A stretch of 64,000 bases of DNA, from assembly GCA_049514215.1 (NCBI GenBank), contig JBEKVI010000039.1, positions 1 through 64,000 of the forward strand. Reading direction: 5' to 3'. Source of the DNA: BOG-994 sp049514215. Its GTDB lineage: Bacteria; Pseudomonadota; Gammaproteobacteria; Burkholderiales; Burkholderiaceae_D. Position 1 is the stretch's first letter. Each line of letters begins with the position of its first letter. Of the stretch, positions 8,989-18,242 are shown piece by piece. The translations under genes and the position numbers were made by a program. The notes beneath the pieces were generated by a model. That model was not told where the DNA came from. It made no database searches and was given only the letters and a program-made list of their open reading frames with translations.

Positions 8989-10280
8989 GTGAAGACCGCG
9001 TCCCCTCGCATCTTGTCTTGCCCGATACGGGTGACTATGCAAACTGCGCGGACGCATTGCATGAGCAGATTATTGGATCGTTCTGCCATGACCTTCGCCA
9101 GCCGCTGAACGCGGCGCTGATGCGGTTAGCCTCGCTCAAGCGGGCCTATACGAGTGGGCAGGACCGCGAACTCCTCGAAGAGCTGCACCTGAGCCTGCGC
9201 GAAATCGCGAGAATGAGTGAGACGGTCTTCGACGCCATCCGGTTGTCGCGAGCATCGATCAGGCCCAATCTCGGGGCAGTCTCCATCGCCGATCTGTTCG
9301 AGCGCGTGCGTACCGAATATGCACCGCTTGCCGAGCAGAAAAATCTGCGGCTCGTGATTGCACCGTCCCCCTTTCTCGTCGTCACCGACGAGATCCTGCT
9401 CTCTCGCATCTTGCTGAATCTGGTCCAGAATGCCCTGCATTACACGCGGACGGGCGGTGTGCTCGTGGCCGCCAGGCGGCATGCCGGTCAGCTTTCCCTT
9501 GAGGTGTGGGACACGGGGCCGGGGATTCCTCCTGACGAGCTCGAAAAGGTCTTCACTCCCTTCTACCGTGGCTCTCACGAGCGCGAGCGCCGCACGAAGA
9601 ACTCTGGCATCGGGCTTTGGAACGGACGCGAGTTCGCACGACTTTTGGGCGGAACGCTGACGGTCAGTTCGCGCCATGGGCGCGGCAGCGTGTTCCGGCT
9701 GCGCCTGCCTTTGGAGCTCGAGGTCTTCAGGCGTGCTAAGCCTGGCGCGGCCGTCCGTACACCCCTGTCGAGCCGCAAGCTCGTGGCGCTTTTGGCACCG
9801 GACCAGGAAGCGCTGGTCGAGGAACAGCGACTAGTCCTTGCGCGCTGCGACGGACACGTCTCCTTTACCGACCCGCTCCAGCTCCTGGCTTATCTGAATG
9901 TGCCGCTGAATCGACCCGATGCCTTGCTCATCGACCTGCGTATCGGGCCGGTTGCTGTCGACTTTCTTGTGGGAATCCTGGCCGCACGCTTCTCGGAGCT
10001 TCCGTTGGCCGTGGTGGCCGACGATTTCACCGATCCGCTTGCCCTGACCGTCGCACGCCTGGGTGTTCGCCTCGTGCCCAAGCCCCTGACTGCAGGGTCG
10101 CTCGACGGCTTCCTGAAGGAGTTGACCCGGCCCGTGCCGCGCAATGCGAAGCACGAGGGGATCACCAATCCCGTGTCCAAGAATCGGGACTCCGAAACAC
10201 AGACGGACAAGGCCCAAGCTCCGCGTCCCAAGGGACGGGCCAAGACGAAGTCCGCCAATCCCCTGCATCCGGTGACCTAA
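8985..10280 (+). CDS. Soluble sensor histidine kinase with C-terminal degenerate receiver-like domain
   Basis: 431 residues from the ATG at 8985, which overlaps the regulator stop. The phospho-acceptor His35 lies in FCHDLRQPLN, close to the N-terminus, so there is no sensor domain or membrane segment of its own. The ATPase part shows the N box (NLVQNAL), G1 (DTGPGIPP), F box (FTPFYRG) and G2 (SGIGLWNGREFA). Residues about 255-385 look like a receiver domain, with Asp317 in ALLIDLRIG and Lys in LVPKPLT, but the acidic pair is poorly kept (LLAPDQEAL). The tail is Lys/Pro-rich. It probably senses a cytoplasmic signal or a partner protein. Confidence 0.88.
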   Translation: MSEDRVPSHLVLPDTGDYANCADALHEQIIGSFCHDLRQPLNAALMRLASLKRAYTSGQDRELLEELHLSLREIARMSETVFDAIRLSRASIRPNLGAVSIADLFERVRTEYAPLAEQKNLRLVIAPSPFLVVTDEILLSRILLNLVQNALHYTRTGGVLVAARRHAGQLSLEVWDTGPGIPPDELEKVFTPFYRGSHERERRTKNSGIGLWNGREFARLLGGTLTVSSRHGRGSVFRLRLPLELEVFRRAKPGAAVRTPLSSRKLVALLAPDQEALVEEQRLVLARCDGHVSFTDPLQLLAYLNVPLNRPDALLIDLRIGPVAVDFLVGILAARFSELPLAVVADDFTDPLALTVARLGVRLVPKPLTAGSLDGFLKELTRPVPRNAKHEGITNPVSKNRDSETQTDKAQAPRPKGRAKTKSANPLHPVT

Positions 10281-10568
10281 AGAATCGCCAAGGCGGGTCT
10301 CGCTCCTCCGGGTCGCTGCGGCCACTTTACCCTTATGGGTCGACCGCTAACGCGCGCCTCTGCCTTAGCACGATTTCCCCGCCTGCCCAGCCAAGCCGCG
10401 GGTTGCGACTTAATACTGCGGTTGCGGCGCTCGCCTTGCAATATTGCGCAATGGTTCTGTCGGAGGGCGGCGCTATGATAAGAGAATTGATCTCGCATGC
10501 AGGCGCTTGGGCCGGCGTGCATCCTTTCCGGGGCGAGCAGCCCTACCACCGAAGAACGGGAGAGTGTA

Positions 10569-11606
10569 ATGCGTTATCGCCTGCTTGGCCGAACGGGTCT
10601 TTACGTTTCCGAGCTCTGCTTGGGGACCATGACCTATGGGGGCGTGGGATTTTGGGAAGTCATGGGAGGCCTGCGGGAAGAGGCAGTCAAGGGACAGATC
10701 AGAGAAGCGTTCGATGCGGGCGTCAATTTCATCGATACGGCCAACGTCTACTCGCTGGGCGAGTCGGAAAGGCTCGTGGGTCAAAGTCTCAAAAGCCTCG
10801 GACTGCCGCGGGATGAACTCGTGGTGGCGACCAAGGCGACCGGCATCATGAACGAAAAGCTGCCCAATTCTCGCGGTCAGTCACGCTTTCATCTGATGAA
10901 TGAACTCGATGCGAGTCTGCGGCGTCTCCAGCTCGATCACATCGACTTGTATCAGCTGCACGGCTTTGATCCATTGACTCCCTTTGAGGAATCGCTGTCG
11001 GCATTAAATGACATGGTGCGCTCCGGGAAGGTGCGCTACATCGGTCTTTGCAACATGGCAGCGTGGCAGATCATGAAGGCGCTTTCGGTCTCCGAGAAGC
11101 ACGGCTGGAGCCGTTTTGAAAGTGTTCAGGCCTACTATACGATCGCAGGCCGGGACCTCGAGCGCGAAGTGGTGCCACTACTGAACGATCAAAAGCTCGG
11201 ACTCATGGTTTGGAGCCCGCTTGCGGGAGGGCTTTTGACGGGCAAGTTCGCACGCGATGAGAAGGGACCGGAGGGAACCCGTCGCGCGAGTTTTGATTTT
11301 CCTGTCGTCAACAAGGACAAGGCATTTCGGTGCGTGGACACAATGCGCCCCATCGCCGAGCGTCATGGGGTCTCGGTCGCCCAGATCGCCCTGGCTTGGC
11401 TATTGGCCAAGTCGCACGTCAGTAGCGTCATCATCGGTGCGCGTACCATCGAGCAGCTGCGCGACAATCTCGCAGCATCCAAACTGAAGCTCGCGCCCGA
11501 GGACGTGGACGCGCTCGATGAAATCAGCCAACTGTCGCCCGAATATCCGGGCTGGATGATCGCGTGGCAAGGTCGTTATCGGGCCAACGAACCCGTGAAG
11601 GACTAG
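10569..11606 (+). CDS. Aldo/keto reductase
   Basis: 345 residues, the usual AKR length, from the ATG at 10569 behind GGAGAG. The catalytic tetrad is visible: Asp and Tyr in FIDTANVYSLGESE, Lys in VVATKATG, His in LYQLHGFD. C-terminal NADPH-site residues are in SVIIGARTIEQLRDNL. It reduces aldehydes or ketones with NADPH; the wording resembles the YajO/IolS-like branch, but the substrate is unknown. The ROK kinase follows within 40 nt, which suggests an operon in sugar or carbonyl metabolism. Confidence 0.92.
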   Translation: MRYRLLGRTGLYVSELCLGTMTYGGVGFWEVMGGLREEAVKGQIREAFDAGVNFIDTANVYSLGESERLVGQSLKSLGLPRDELVVATKATGIMNEKLPNSRGQSRFHLMNELDASLRRLQLDHIDLYQLHGFDPLTPFEESLSALNDMVRSGKVRYIGLCNMAAWQIMKALSVSEKHGWSRFESVQAYYTIAGRDLEREVVPLLNDQKLGLMVWSPLAGGLLTGKFARDEKGPEGTRRASFDFPVVNKDKAFRCVDTMRPIAERHGVSVAQIALAWLLAKSHVSSVIIGARTIEQLRDNLAASKLKLAPEDVDALDEISQLSPEYPGWMIAWQGRYRANEPVKD

Positions 11607-11645
11607 GTCGGCTTGCCGCTGGCGCTTGGCAAGAAGGGGGAGCCG

Positions 11646-12554
11646 TTGCTGCGGATCGGTGTCGATCTGGGCGGGACCAAAATCTCCGTTGCGGTGCTCG
11701 ACGCAAGCGGTCGACTGTGTCATGCGGCCAGGTGCGCCACGCCGAAGGGCTCTTATTCGGATACGCTCAACGTGATCGCGGCCTTGGTGCGCGAGGCAGA
11801 AGAGAGGATCGGGCCGGCCGATTCGATTGGCATCGGGACTCCGGGCTCAATCGGAATGGATGAGCGGACGATCCGCAACGCCAATTCCGTGTGCTTAAAC
11901 GGAATGCCACTGCAGCGCGACATCGAGACGCTCTTGGGACGCAAGGTCAACATGGCCAATGACGCGAACTGCTTTGCGCTGTCCGAAGCGACTGATGGCG
12001 CGGGGCGCGGTGCCCGGATCGTCTTTGGAGTGATCCTTGGCACGGGGGTTGGAGGCGGCATCATTGTGGACGGCCGCGTACTCGAGGGGGCCAACCGGAT
12101 TGGCGGCGAGTGGGGTCACAATCCTCTGCCGCTGCCCGAGGAATCCGATCTTCCCCTTCCTTCCTGTTACTGCGGGCGAAGCGGTTGTATCGAGACCTAT
12201 CTTTCGGGGCCGGGCCTTGCCGCGGACTATCGCAAATGCTCGGGCCGGGATGCAGATGCCAAGGACATCGTCGAACTGGCCCAGGGCCTAGAGCCTGCGG
12301 CCATCACGACCCTCGCGCGCTACTGCGAGCGCCTGAGTCGCGCGCTTGCGGTCGTCATCAACATCCTAGACCCGGATGTGATTGTGCTGGGCGGTGGCCT
12401 TTCGAACATTGCCCTGCTCTACACCGAGGTTCCCCGCCTCTGGCTCCCACATATCTTCTCGGACAGCGTGCGCACCCGGCTTTTGCACAACGTCCACGGA
12501 GACGATTCGGGCGTGCGGGGCGCGGCGACCTTGCCCAAAGCCTTGGCAGGATGA
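11646..12554 (+). CDS. ROK-family sugar kinase (fructokinase/glucokinase-like)
   Basis: 302 residues from a TTG at 11646, chosen because it gives the canonical ROK beginning (MLRIGVDLGGTK) and follows a run AAGGGGG; a TTG 33 nt earlier would add 11 residues. The phosphate loop is DLGGTK, the ROK signature is GVILGTGVGGGIIVDG, the sugar-binding Glu-His is in GGEWGHNPLP and the zinc site is CYCGRSGCIE. It phosphorylates a hexose with ATP in the cytosol; the wording is close to fructokinases. There is no HTH, so it is not a NagC-type repressor. It lies behind the aldo-keto reductase. Confidence 0.9.
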   Translation: MLRIGVDLGGTKISVAVLDASGRLCHAARCATPKGSYSDTLNVIAALVREAEERIGPADSIGIGTPGSIGMDERTIRNANSVCLNGMPLQRDIETLLGRKVNMANDANCFALSEATDGAGRGARIVFGVILGTGVGGGIIVDGRVLEGANRIGGEWGHNPLPLPEESDLPLPSCYCGRSGCIETYLSGPGLAADYRKCSGRDADAKDIVELAQGLEPAAITTLARYCERLSRALAVVINILDPDVIVLGGGLSNIALLYTEVPRLWLPHIFSDSVRTRLLHNVHGDDSGVRGAATLPKALAG

Positions 12555-12620
12555 TCTGGGCAGGCGAGCACAGGCATTGCGGAAACACGCGATAGTTGCG
12601 CACTCCCTGGGGAGGCCATG

Positions 12621-12639
12621 CTAGTGTGAACAACACTAG
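12621..12639. repeat. Stem-loop 1 between ROK and the secreted protein gene
   Basis: CTAGTGT/ACACTAG, 7-bp perfect arms, 5-nt loop. It contains CTAG at both ends. No T tract follows, so an intrinsic terminator is unlikely. Confidence 0.55.
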
Positions 12640-12646
12640 CGCGGAA

Positions 12647-12665
12647 CACGCGTTGGAAACGCGTG
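12647..12665. repeat. Stem-loop 2, directly after the first
   Basis: CACGCGTT/AACGCGTG, 8-bp perfect arms, 3-nt loop. It starts 8 nt after the previous stem-loop and ends 19 nt before the ATG at 12685, just before the ribosome site. It may act as an RNA leader structure or a protection element. Confidence 0.55.
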
Positions 12666-12684
12666 AGGAAAGCGGAGAGCTCAG

Positions 12685-13206
12685 ATGCAAACCGGCGGGG
12701 CCGATGCTGGGGTGGGTGGATCCTTGCGGGGCCCGGTTAAGGCCTGCATCGCCGCGGCCGCCTTGCTCCTTTTGTTTGGGCTTAGAGGCTCACACGGGCT
12801 CCTCGCCGATGAGGCGTTTGGGAAGATCGCTGCCGAACCGGGGACGGCAAGACTCGGTACGCCGCACGAGATGGTGTTGCGCGTCGTTGATCTCTATAAC
12901 CGGCACGATGCGCCGGGACTCTATGCCCTTTTTGCCCCGCGTGCGAAGAGCCAGTTCTCACTCGCCGATCTGACGCGGCGCATGCCCATAATCCAGGAGC
13001 GCGCCGAAAAAGTCGAAGGCCTGCGCTACCTGCGCGCCGAGACTGGGCTTCGCGATGGGGGACTCGTGCTCCACATGCTCGTGTATCACATTCACGCCTC
13101 AGGCAGGCTCGGCAACTGGGAAGGCGAGATGAAATTCAGCTTTGCCGAAGACCTCCACTCGTTCGACGGCTGGACGGTGAAACTCGACCCGACTTCCTCC
13201 TCCTAG
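12685..13206 (+). CDS. Secreted hypothetical protein, DUF3887/NTF2-like fold
   Basis: 173 residues from the ATG at 12685 behind GGAGAG. A signal peptide spans about 17-40 (ACIAAAALLLLFGLRGSHG). The mature part (TPHEMVLRVVDLYNRHDAPGLYALF) resembles DUF3887 or NTF2-like domains, which form a cone with a pocket; no catalytic residues stand out. Probably periplasmic. The gene is alone, with two stem-loops upstream and the chemoreceptor promoter downstream. Confidence 0.6.
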   Translation: MQTGGADAGVGGSLRGPVKACIAAAALLLLFGLRGSHGLLADEAFGKIAAEPGTARLGTPHEMVLRVVDLYNRHDAPGLYALFAPRAKSQFSLADLTRRMPIIQERAEKVEGLRYLRAETGLRDGGLVLHMLVYHIHASGRLGNWEGEMKFSFAEDLHSFDGWTVKLDPTSSS

Positions 13207-13286
13207 ACGGTATCTCACCGAAGGATCCGGCCGAGGACTGCGGCCTTGCGCCTTGAGCGCGGTAAAAAAAGTAGACCTTTGGGGCG

Positions 13287-13313
13287 TCAAGATTAGCCCC
13301 TGGGTGCCGATAT
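13287..13313 (+). promoter_or_regulatory. Sigma-28 (FliA) promoter of the chemoreceptor gene
   Basis: TCAAGATT at 13287-13294, an 11-nt spacer, and GCCGATAT at 13306-13313. This matches the known FliA consensus (TAAAGTTT-N11-GCCGATAA, with TCAAG common in beta/gamma groups) at 6 of 8 and 7 of 8 positions with exact spacing. It lies 41 nt before the ATG at 13355. Confidence 0.82.
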
Positions 13314-13354
13314 TCCATAACGCAGCGTCATCCGATTGCGCCTTGGGAGCGGAA

Positions 13355-15637
13355 ATGTTTGGATTCAAGAACTTGCGTGTGGGCCAGAAGCTTGGTGTCG
13401 TCCTTGTCGTGGTGCTTTTGACAATCGTTGCGCTCGCTTCGACCTCGGTCATCAGCAAGCGCGATGCGCTTATGCAGGAAAAGGAAGTTGCGCTTCAGCA
13501 CGAGGTGGACACGGCCTTAGGCGTTCTGGAAGCGTTTTATGCCCAACAGAAATCCGGGCAGCTTACCGAAGCGCAGGCGCGCGAGGCGGCGTATGCGGTC
13601 GTCTCCAAGCTGCGCTACGACAAAACGAACTATTTCATGATCAGCGAGAGCGACACGGGGGTCGTGCGCATGCATCCCTTCCGTGCCGAACTGGTGGGTG
13701 CGCCGCTGGACTTTAGCACCAGCAGCGGAGCCACCCTGACCAAGATTGCCTCGGCCTCGCGCGCGCAGGCGGCGGGCGACTTCGTGCGCTATGCGACTGT
13801 CAAGCCAGGAGCTGCGGCCGACTCGGCGCAGTACCCGAAGCTGACCTTCGCCAAGCGCTTTGCCCCCTGGAACGTGACGGTCTCTACTGGCCTTTATACC
13901 GACGACGTTGACGCCGCCTCGCGGGCCGATGCACTCTCGTTTGCCGCCGTCATCCTGTGCGTGGTGGGGGTGCTAAGCGCCGTGTTCGTCATGATCGGCC
14001 GCTCCATCGCAGGCCCGATTCGGCTCGCCGTGGCAACCGCCGAGGCCATCTCCGCGGGCCGCCTTGACGGCCGGATCGAAGCCGATACGGCCGATGAAGC
14101 GGGGGACCTCTTGCGCTCGATGGCGACGATGCAGGCAACGCTCGTTGCCTTCATGCAAGCTCAGGCCGAAATGGGCCGCCAGCATGACGCGGGACAAACC
14201 AGTTATCGCATTCCGCTGGAAAACCTCCAGGGATCCTACGGGGTCATGGCCGAGACGATGAACGCCGTCGTTGCGTCACACGTGGCGCTCAACGCCCGTA
14301 TCGTCGAAGTGGTCAAGGACTATGCACGCGGCAATTTTGCAAGCCGCATGGATCGCCTGCCCGGTGAGAAGGCGCAGGTCTCGGCGGCCATCGACGACGT
14401 CAAGACGAGCTTTGCCGCCATCAATCAGGAAGTCGTCAACCTCGTTGCCGCGGCAACCGAGGGCAATTTCGCCGCGCGTGGCCAAGCCGAGCGCTATGAC
14501 TACGATTTCAAGAAGATGGTTTTGGGATTGAACCGGTTGATGGAGGTCAGCCAGTCCGGACTGACCGAAGTCGTGCGCATGCTCTCGGCCATCGCCCAGG
14601 GGGACCTGACGCAGGAAATTACCAATGCCTATGGTGGCACCTTCGGCGAGCTCAAGGACGACAGCAATCGCACCAGTCGCCAGCTTGCCCAGATCGTGGG
14701 CCAGATCAGGATCGCGACCGAGTCATTGAACACGGCCGCCAAGGAAATCGCCGCCGGGAACATGGATCTTTCCAGTCGCACCGAGGAGCAGGCCGCAAGT
14801 CTTGAAGAGACCGCCAGTGCCATGGAGCAACTGACGGCGACCGTGCGTCAAAACGCCGACAGTGCCACGCAGGCCAAGCAATTGGCCCAGGGTGCATCCG
14901 ATGTCGCGCTCAAAGGCGGCGGCATCGTGCGCGAAGTGGTCGCAACCATGAATTCGATTAGCGAAAGTTCCAAGAAGATCGTGGAGATCATCACGACCAT
15001 CGACGGGATCGCATTCCAGACCAATATCCTGGCCCTTAATGCAGCCGTTGAAGCGGCGCGCGCGGGCGAGCAGGGACGTGGTTTTGCGGTCGTCGCAACC
15101 GAGGTGCGCAGCCTCGCGCAGCGCAGCGCCGCCTCGGCCAAGGAAATCAAGTCCCTGATCGGAGATGCCGTGGGCAAGGTCGAATCGGGGGCCAAGCTCG
15201 TCAATACTGCGGGCGCGACGATGGGCGACATCGTGAAAGCGGTCGGGGGTGTCACCGAGATCATCGCGCAGATCGCGGCAGCCTCGGCCGAACAGAGTTC
15301 CGGAATCGAACAGGTCAATCTCGCCATCACCCAGATGGATCAGGTCACCCAGCAAAACGCGGCGCTGGTCGAAGAGGCCGCAGCTGCAGCGGGCTCGATG
15401 GAAGCCCAGGCCGGGGCGCTGGCCCAGTCGGTGTCCGTCTTTCGGATTCATCCCGAAGCCAAACCGGCGCAGTCCCCCCGCACCCCCAGTGCACCCCTGG
15501 TCGAGCGCCGGGGTCCGAACCGCGCCAAGAACGTGGCTCGCCTGCCCGCGCAGCAGGAACGCGTGAAGCCGGCGCCCCCCCGAACCAAAGCGATCCCCGC
15601 AACGGGGGCGGGCGAGGACGACTGGGCTGAATTCTAG
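13355..15637 (+). CDS. Methyl-accepting chemotaxis protein with Cache sensor
   Basis: 760 residues from the ATG at 13355, 9 nt after GGGAG. TM1 at about 14-34; a periplasmic single Cache domain (YDKTNYFMISESDTGVVRMHP) to about 185; TM2 at about 192-212; a HAMP and probably a second HAMP-like stretch to about 450. The signalling coiled coil holds the hairpin tip EIITTIDGIAFQTNILALNA. The last residues are DDWAEF, a CheR/CheB-docking pentapeptide of the xWxxF type, so the receptor is probably a high-abundance, adaptation-proficient one. Cache domains of this class often sense small carboxylates, but the ligand is unknown. No other che genes are nearby. Confidence 0.95.
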   Translation: MFGFKNLRVGQKLGVVLVVVLLTIVALASTSVISKRDALMQEKEVALQHEVDTALGVLEAFYAQQKSGQLTEAQAREAAYAVVSKLRYDKTNYFMISESDTGVVRMHPFRAELVGAPLDFSTSSGATLTKIASASRAQAAGDFVRYATVKPGAAADSAQYPKLTFAKRFAPWNVTVSTGLYTDDVDAASRADALSFAAVILCVVGVLSAVFVMIGRSIAGPIRLAVATAEAISAGRLDGRIEADTADEAGDLLRSMATMQATLVAFMQAQAEMGRQHDAGQTSYRIPLENLQGSYGVMAETMNAVVASHVALNARIVEVVKDYARGNFASRMDRLPGEKAQVSAAIDDVKTSFAAINQEVVNLVAAATEGNFAARGQAERYDYDFKKMVLGLNRLMEVSQSGLTEVVRMLSAIAQGDLTQEITNAYGGTFGELKDDSNRTSRQLAQIVGQIRIATESLNTAAKEIAAGNMDLSSRTEEQAASLEETASAMEQLTATVRQNADSATQAKQLAQGASDVALKGGGIVREVVATMNSISESSKKIVEIITTIDGIAFQTNILALNAAVEAARAGEQGRGFAVVATEVRSLAQRSAASAKEIKSLIGDAVGKVESGAKLVNTAGATMGDIVKAVGGVTEIIAQIAAASAEQSSGIEQVNLAITQMDQVTQQNAALVEEAAAAAGSMEAQAGALAQSVSVFRIHPEAKPAQSPRTPSAPLVERRGPNRAKNVARLPAQQERVKPAPPRTKAIPATGAGEDDWAEF

Positions 15638-15851
15638 CCCGCGCCTCGAGCACGAAGTGCAAGGCCACGCTGGCCTGTCGCGCTTCGATCCCGAAAGGGC
15701 GCCGTTCGTCCCCGCATGGGGCGCTTTGTCGCAAGCCCCTTTTTAGTCCGAAGCGATTTCTTCAGACTGCATCCACACTCCTGCCAGAAGGCAATTGCGC
15801 GGCGGTATCATCGCCGCATTCTCGATCGTTCCTTTGGATCTTCTCGTCACG

Positions 15852-17483
15852 ATGATGTCTGTCACGAGGCCGTTCTACCGCTCGCGCCGTGTTCGAAATT
15901 TGCCGTGGCTTGAATCGCTCTTGACAGGGCCCCTCGCGCGGCTGCTTTCGATCGTCCTTGGTGCAGGTGGTCTTCTCGCAATTAGCGGCTGCGCGAGCCT
16001 GCCCGCCGATCCGCCACGCCAGGCCTCTTATGCACTGGCTCCCGAGACCACGGGGGGTCTTGGGGCGATGGCGACGGCCGCGATCCCGAAAGACGGTCGC
16101 TCCGGTTTTGCGCTTTTGCCCGTCTCGTCGGTGGCCTACACGACCCGGGTCGATCTGATCCGCAAGGCGGAGCACTCCCTGGATTTGCAGTACTACCTGT
16201 TTCAGGCAGATGGTACGGGCCTCTCACTCATGCGCGAACTGCGCGGTGCCGCACTTAGGGGAGTGCGCGTTCGTTTGCTCGTCGACGATCTCTACACGGG
16301 CGGCGAAGATCCGCTGCTACGGGGACTTGCCGCCTATCCGAACGTTGAGATCCGTCTTTTCAATCCCTTTGTGGTGGGGCGCTTTGGACTCTATAGCCGG
16401 CTCGTCTTCTCGGCCGGTGATTCGGCGCGGGTGAACCATCGCATGCACAACAAGCTCTTTGTGGCTGATGGGGTCATGGCCGTGTGCGGCGGGCGCAATA
16501 TCGCCGACGAATATTTCATGCATTCGAGCCGAAGTAATTTTGTCGATCTCGACGTGTTTATGGTGGGACCGGTCGTGGGACAGTTGGAATCCATCTTTGA
16601 TACCTACTGGAACAGTGCCTACGCGTACCCGCTGGACTCGATCATTACGCCGGCGCGCGATGCCGCTGATGCCCGGGCGGGTTTCAATCGTCTCGTTGCC
16701 GACGCTCAAGGCCCGCCACACGAGGACCTGGGCGCGCCGTTTCAACGCTATGACGTGATCCCCGCAGCGCTCGATTCGGGTCGGCTTGGGCCGTTGACCC
16801 TGGCTACGGGCGAGGCTTTCGCCGATCCGGTCGATAAGGCGGGCGGCGCGAAGGAAGACAGCTACGAGGGCACGGTGACCGGACGGGTCATCGAAGTCAT
16901 GAACGAGGCCACCCAAGGGGTCTCGATTACGTCGCCTTATTTTGTGCCTGGCGATAAGGGGGTCGCGATGATGAAGGCCGGCCACGCCGCCGGTGGCCGG
17001 GTCACGGTTCTGACGAACTCGCTCGCTTCCACTGACGAGCCCGCCGTCTACGCAGGTTATGCGCAGTACCGCAAGGCGATGCTCGAAGCGGGGATCGAGC
17101 TGCGCGAATTAAGTCCGATGCTGGCTCGCAACCGTCGTCACTTTGGAGACTTTGGGAAATCCATGGGAAGCCTGCATGCGAAGGCCGTCACCATCGATGG
17201 CAAGTTGCTTTATGTCGGTTCGATGAATCTCGATCCCAGATCGGCCTACCACAACACGGAACTGGGCTTGTTCATCGACAGCCCGGCCTTGGTCAAGGAG
17301 GTGACCTCACTCATCGACGAACCGAGCCTCTACCGCTTGCGCCTGAGTGACGACGGGCAGATCCAGTGGGTCGCCCAAACCGAGGAGGGCGAGATCATCT
17401 ACAACGGAGAGCCGGAGACAAACTGGTGGATGCGGACCAAGGCGTGGCTATTATCCCTGATCGTGCCCGCCAACCAGATTTAG
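15852..17483 (+). CDS. Phospholipase D-family lipoprotein, cardiolipin synthase C-like
   Basis: 543 residues from the ATG at 15852 (another ATG follows at 15855; upstream codons look non-coding). The N-terminus has a hydrophobic stretch and a lipobox (LAISGCAS). Two HKD motifs are intact: H199-N-K201...D206 in HNKLFVAD, and H442-A-K444...D449 in LHAKAVTID. This layout matches ClsC-type enzymes, which make cardiolipin from phospholipids, more than bacterial PLD toxins. E. coli ClsC needs YmdB; no such partner is adjacent here. Likely membrane-associated. Confidence 0.85.
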   Translation: MMSVTRPFYRSRRVRNLPWLESLLTGPLARLLSIVLGAGGLLAISGCASLPADPPRQASYALAPETTGGLGAMATAAIPKDGRSGFALLPVSSVAYTTRVDLIRKAEHSLDLQYYLFQADGTGLSLMRELRGAALRGVRVRLLVDDLYTGGEDPLLRGLAAYPNVEIRLFNPFVVGRFGLYSRLVFSAGDSARVNHRMHNKLFVADGVMAVCGGRNIADEYFMHSSRSNFVDLDVFMVGPVVGQLESIFDTYWNSAYAYPLDSIITPARDAADARAGFNRLVADAQGPPHEDLGAPFQRYDVIPAALDSGRLGPLTLATGEAFADPVDKAGGAKEDSYEGTVTGRVIEVMNEATQGVSITSPYFVPGDKGVAMMKAGHAAGGRVTVLTNSLASTDEPAVYAGYAQYRKAMLEAGIELRELSPMLARNRRHFGDFGKSMGSLHAKAVTIDGKLLYVGSMNLDPRSAYHNTELGLFIDSPALVKEVTSLIDEPSLYRLRLSDDGQIQWVAQTEEGEIIYNGEPETNWWMRTKAWLLSLIVPANQI

Positions 17484-17647
17484 TGCTAGGTGCGAGGGCG
17501 GCGCTGCGGCGCTGCCATGAGCAGGCTCGATCGAAAGCGCTTCAGTGCCCGTTTGGATGCGAGGCATTCTGGTAATCGCGATTCCGCACGCGGCAGGCGC
17601 AGCCCGCGCAGTCGTGCGTCCAGCGAGTCGCGACGTTCGGGCAAGAT

Positions 17648-17905
17648 CTAGTAGAAATGAGATAGGGCAGGCTGCTCGAAGCTGCGAAGCATCGGCACGA
17701 GCGATTCGACCCCTTCGACGTAGGCGGCGTGCATCGCATCTTCCTTGCTCGCGAAGACCTGCTCACACTGACCTTCCTGGGGGACGCTCGCGGCCCCGGT
17801 GGGATTGGTCCCAAGGTGATGGATCCGAAAGTTGCCTATCCAAAGATCTCCGATAGGTTTGGCCCACGCAGCGATCCTGAAATCTCCAAATTGCACCAGT
17901 TTCAC
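17648..17905 (-). CDS. Small conserved-looking hypothetical protein, 85 aa
   Basis: I chose a GTG start at 17905 because AAGGAG (complement of 17912-17917) lies six bases upstream, a near-perfect Shine-Dalgarno; the frame continues upstream without support. The protein begins VKLVQFGDFRIAAWAKP (read as Met first) and contains DLWIGNFRIHHLG and FASKEDAMHAAYVEGVESL. The beta-rich front with an amphipathic helix behind suggests a small folded domain. No membrane segment. It runs convergently to the ClsC-like gene. Family not named. Confidence 0.55.
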   Translation of the reverse strand: MKLVQFGDFRIAAWAKPIGDLWIGNFRIHHLGTNPTGAASVPQEGQCEQVFASKEDAMHAAYVEGVESLVPMLRSFEQPALSHFY

Positions 17906-18175
17906 AGTCAGCTCCTTAAGCCGGTCGATCCGGACGACCCAGATCAGCAATTGGCGGACCTGACCCTATGCCGCTCGGTCTGACATCACAAATTGCCTGC
18001 GGCACCGCTTTCCTCGCGTTTGCTCAAAGGGTCGCAGAAAAATTCTGACAAGCCCGCTTGTAGAATCGTGGGACCCCGTATTTTTAACGTGTGCAAATAC
18101 CCACTCCATTGCTTTTATTTGCCCCCGACTCCTCCCCCTTTGGGCTTGCGGGCCGGGGCGGTGCGCGGCTCAGCA

Positions 18176-18181
18176 TATAAT
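18176..18181 (+). promoter_or_regulatory. Perfect TATAAT, possible -10 of the metallopeptidase gene
   Basis: TATAAT lies 110 nt before the start codon. No -35 box stands at 16-18 nt; TTGCGG is 24 nt upstream. It may need an activator, or be chance. Confidence 0.3.
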
Positions 18182-18223
18182 CCGCCTTTGCTTTTCCTGG
18201 CCCCCAGAAGCAGTGGGAGCAAG

Positions 18224-18242
18224 CCCCGGGGAGGTCCCGGGG
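18224..18242. repeat. GC hairpin in the metallopeptidase leader
   Basis: CCCCGGG/CCCGGGG, 7-bp perfect arms with GAGGT as the loop, about 50 nt before the start codon and 42 nt after the TATAAT box, so it would lie near the start of the transcript. Confidence 0.45.

Noticed and set aside
11646..12554. Treating the ROK protein as a NagC-type repressor.
   Set aside because: It has no helix-turn-helix at the N-terminus and begins directly with the phosphate loop.
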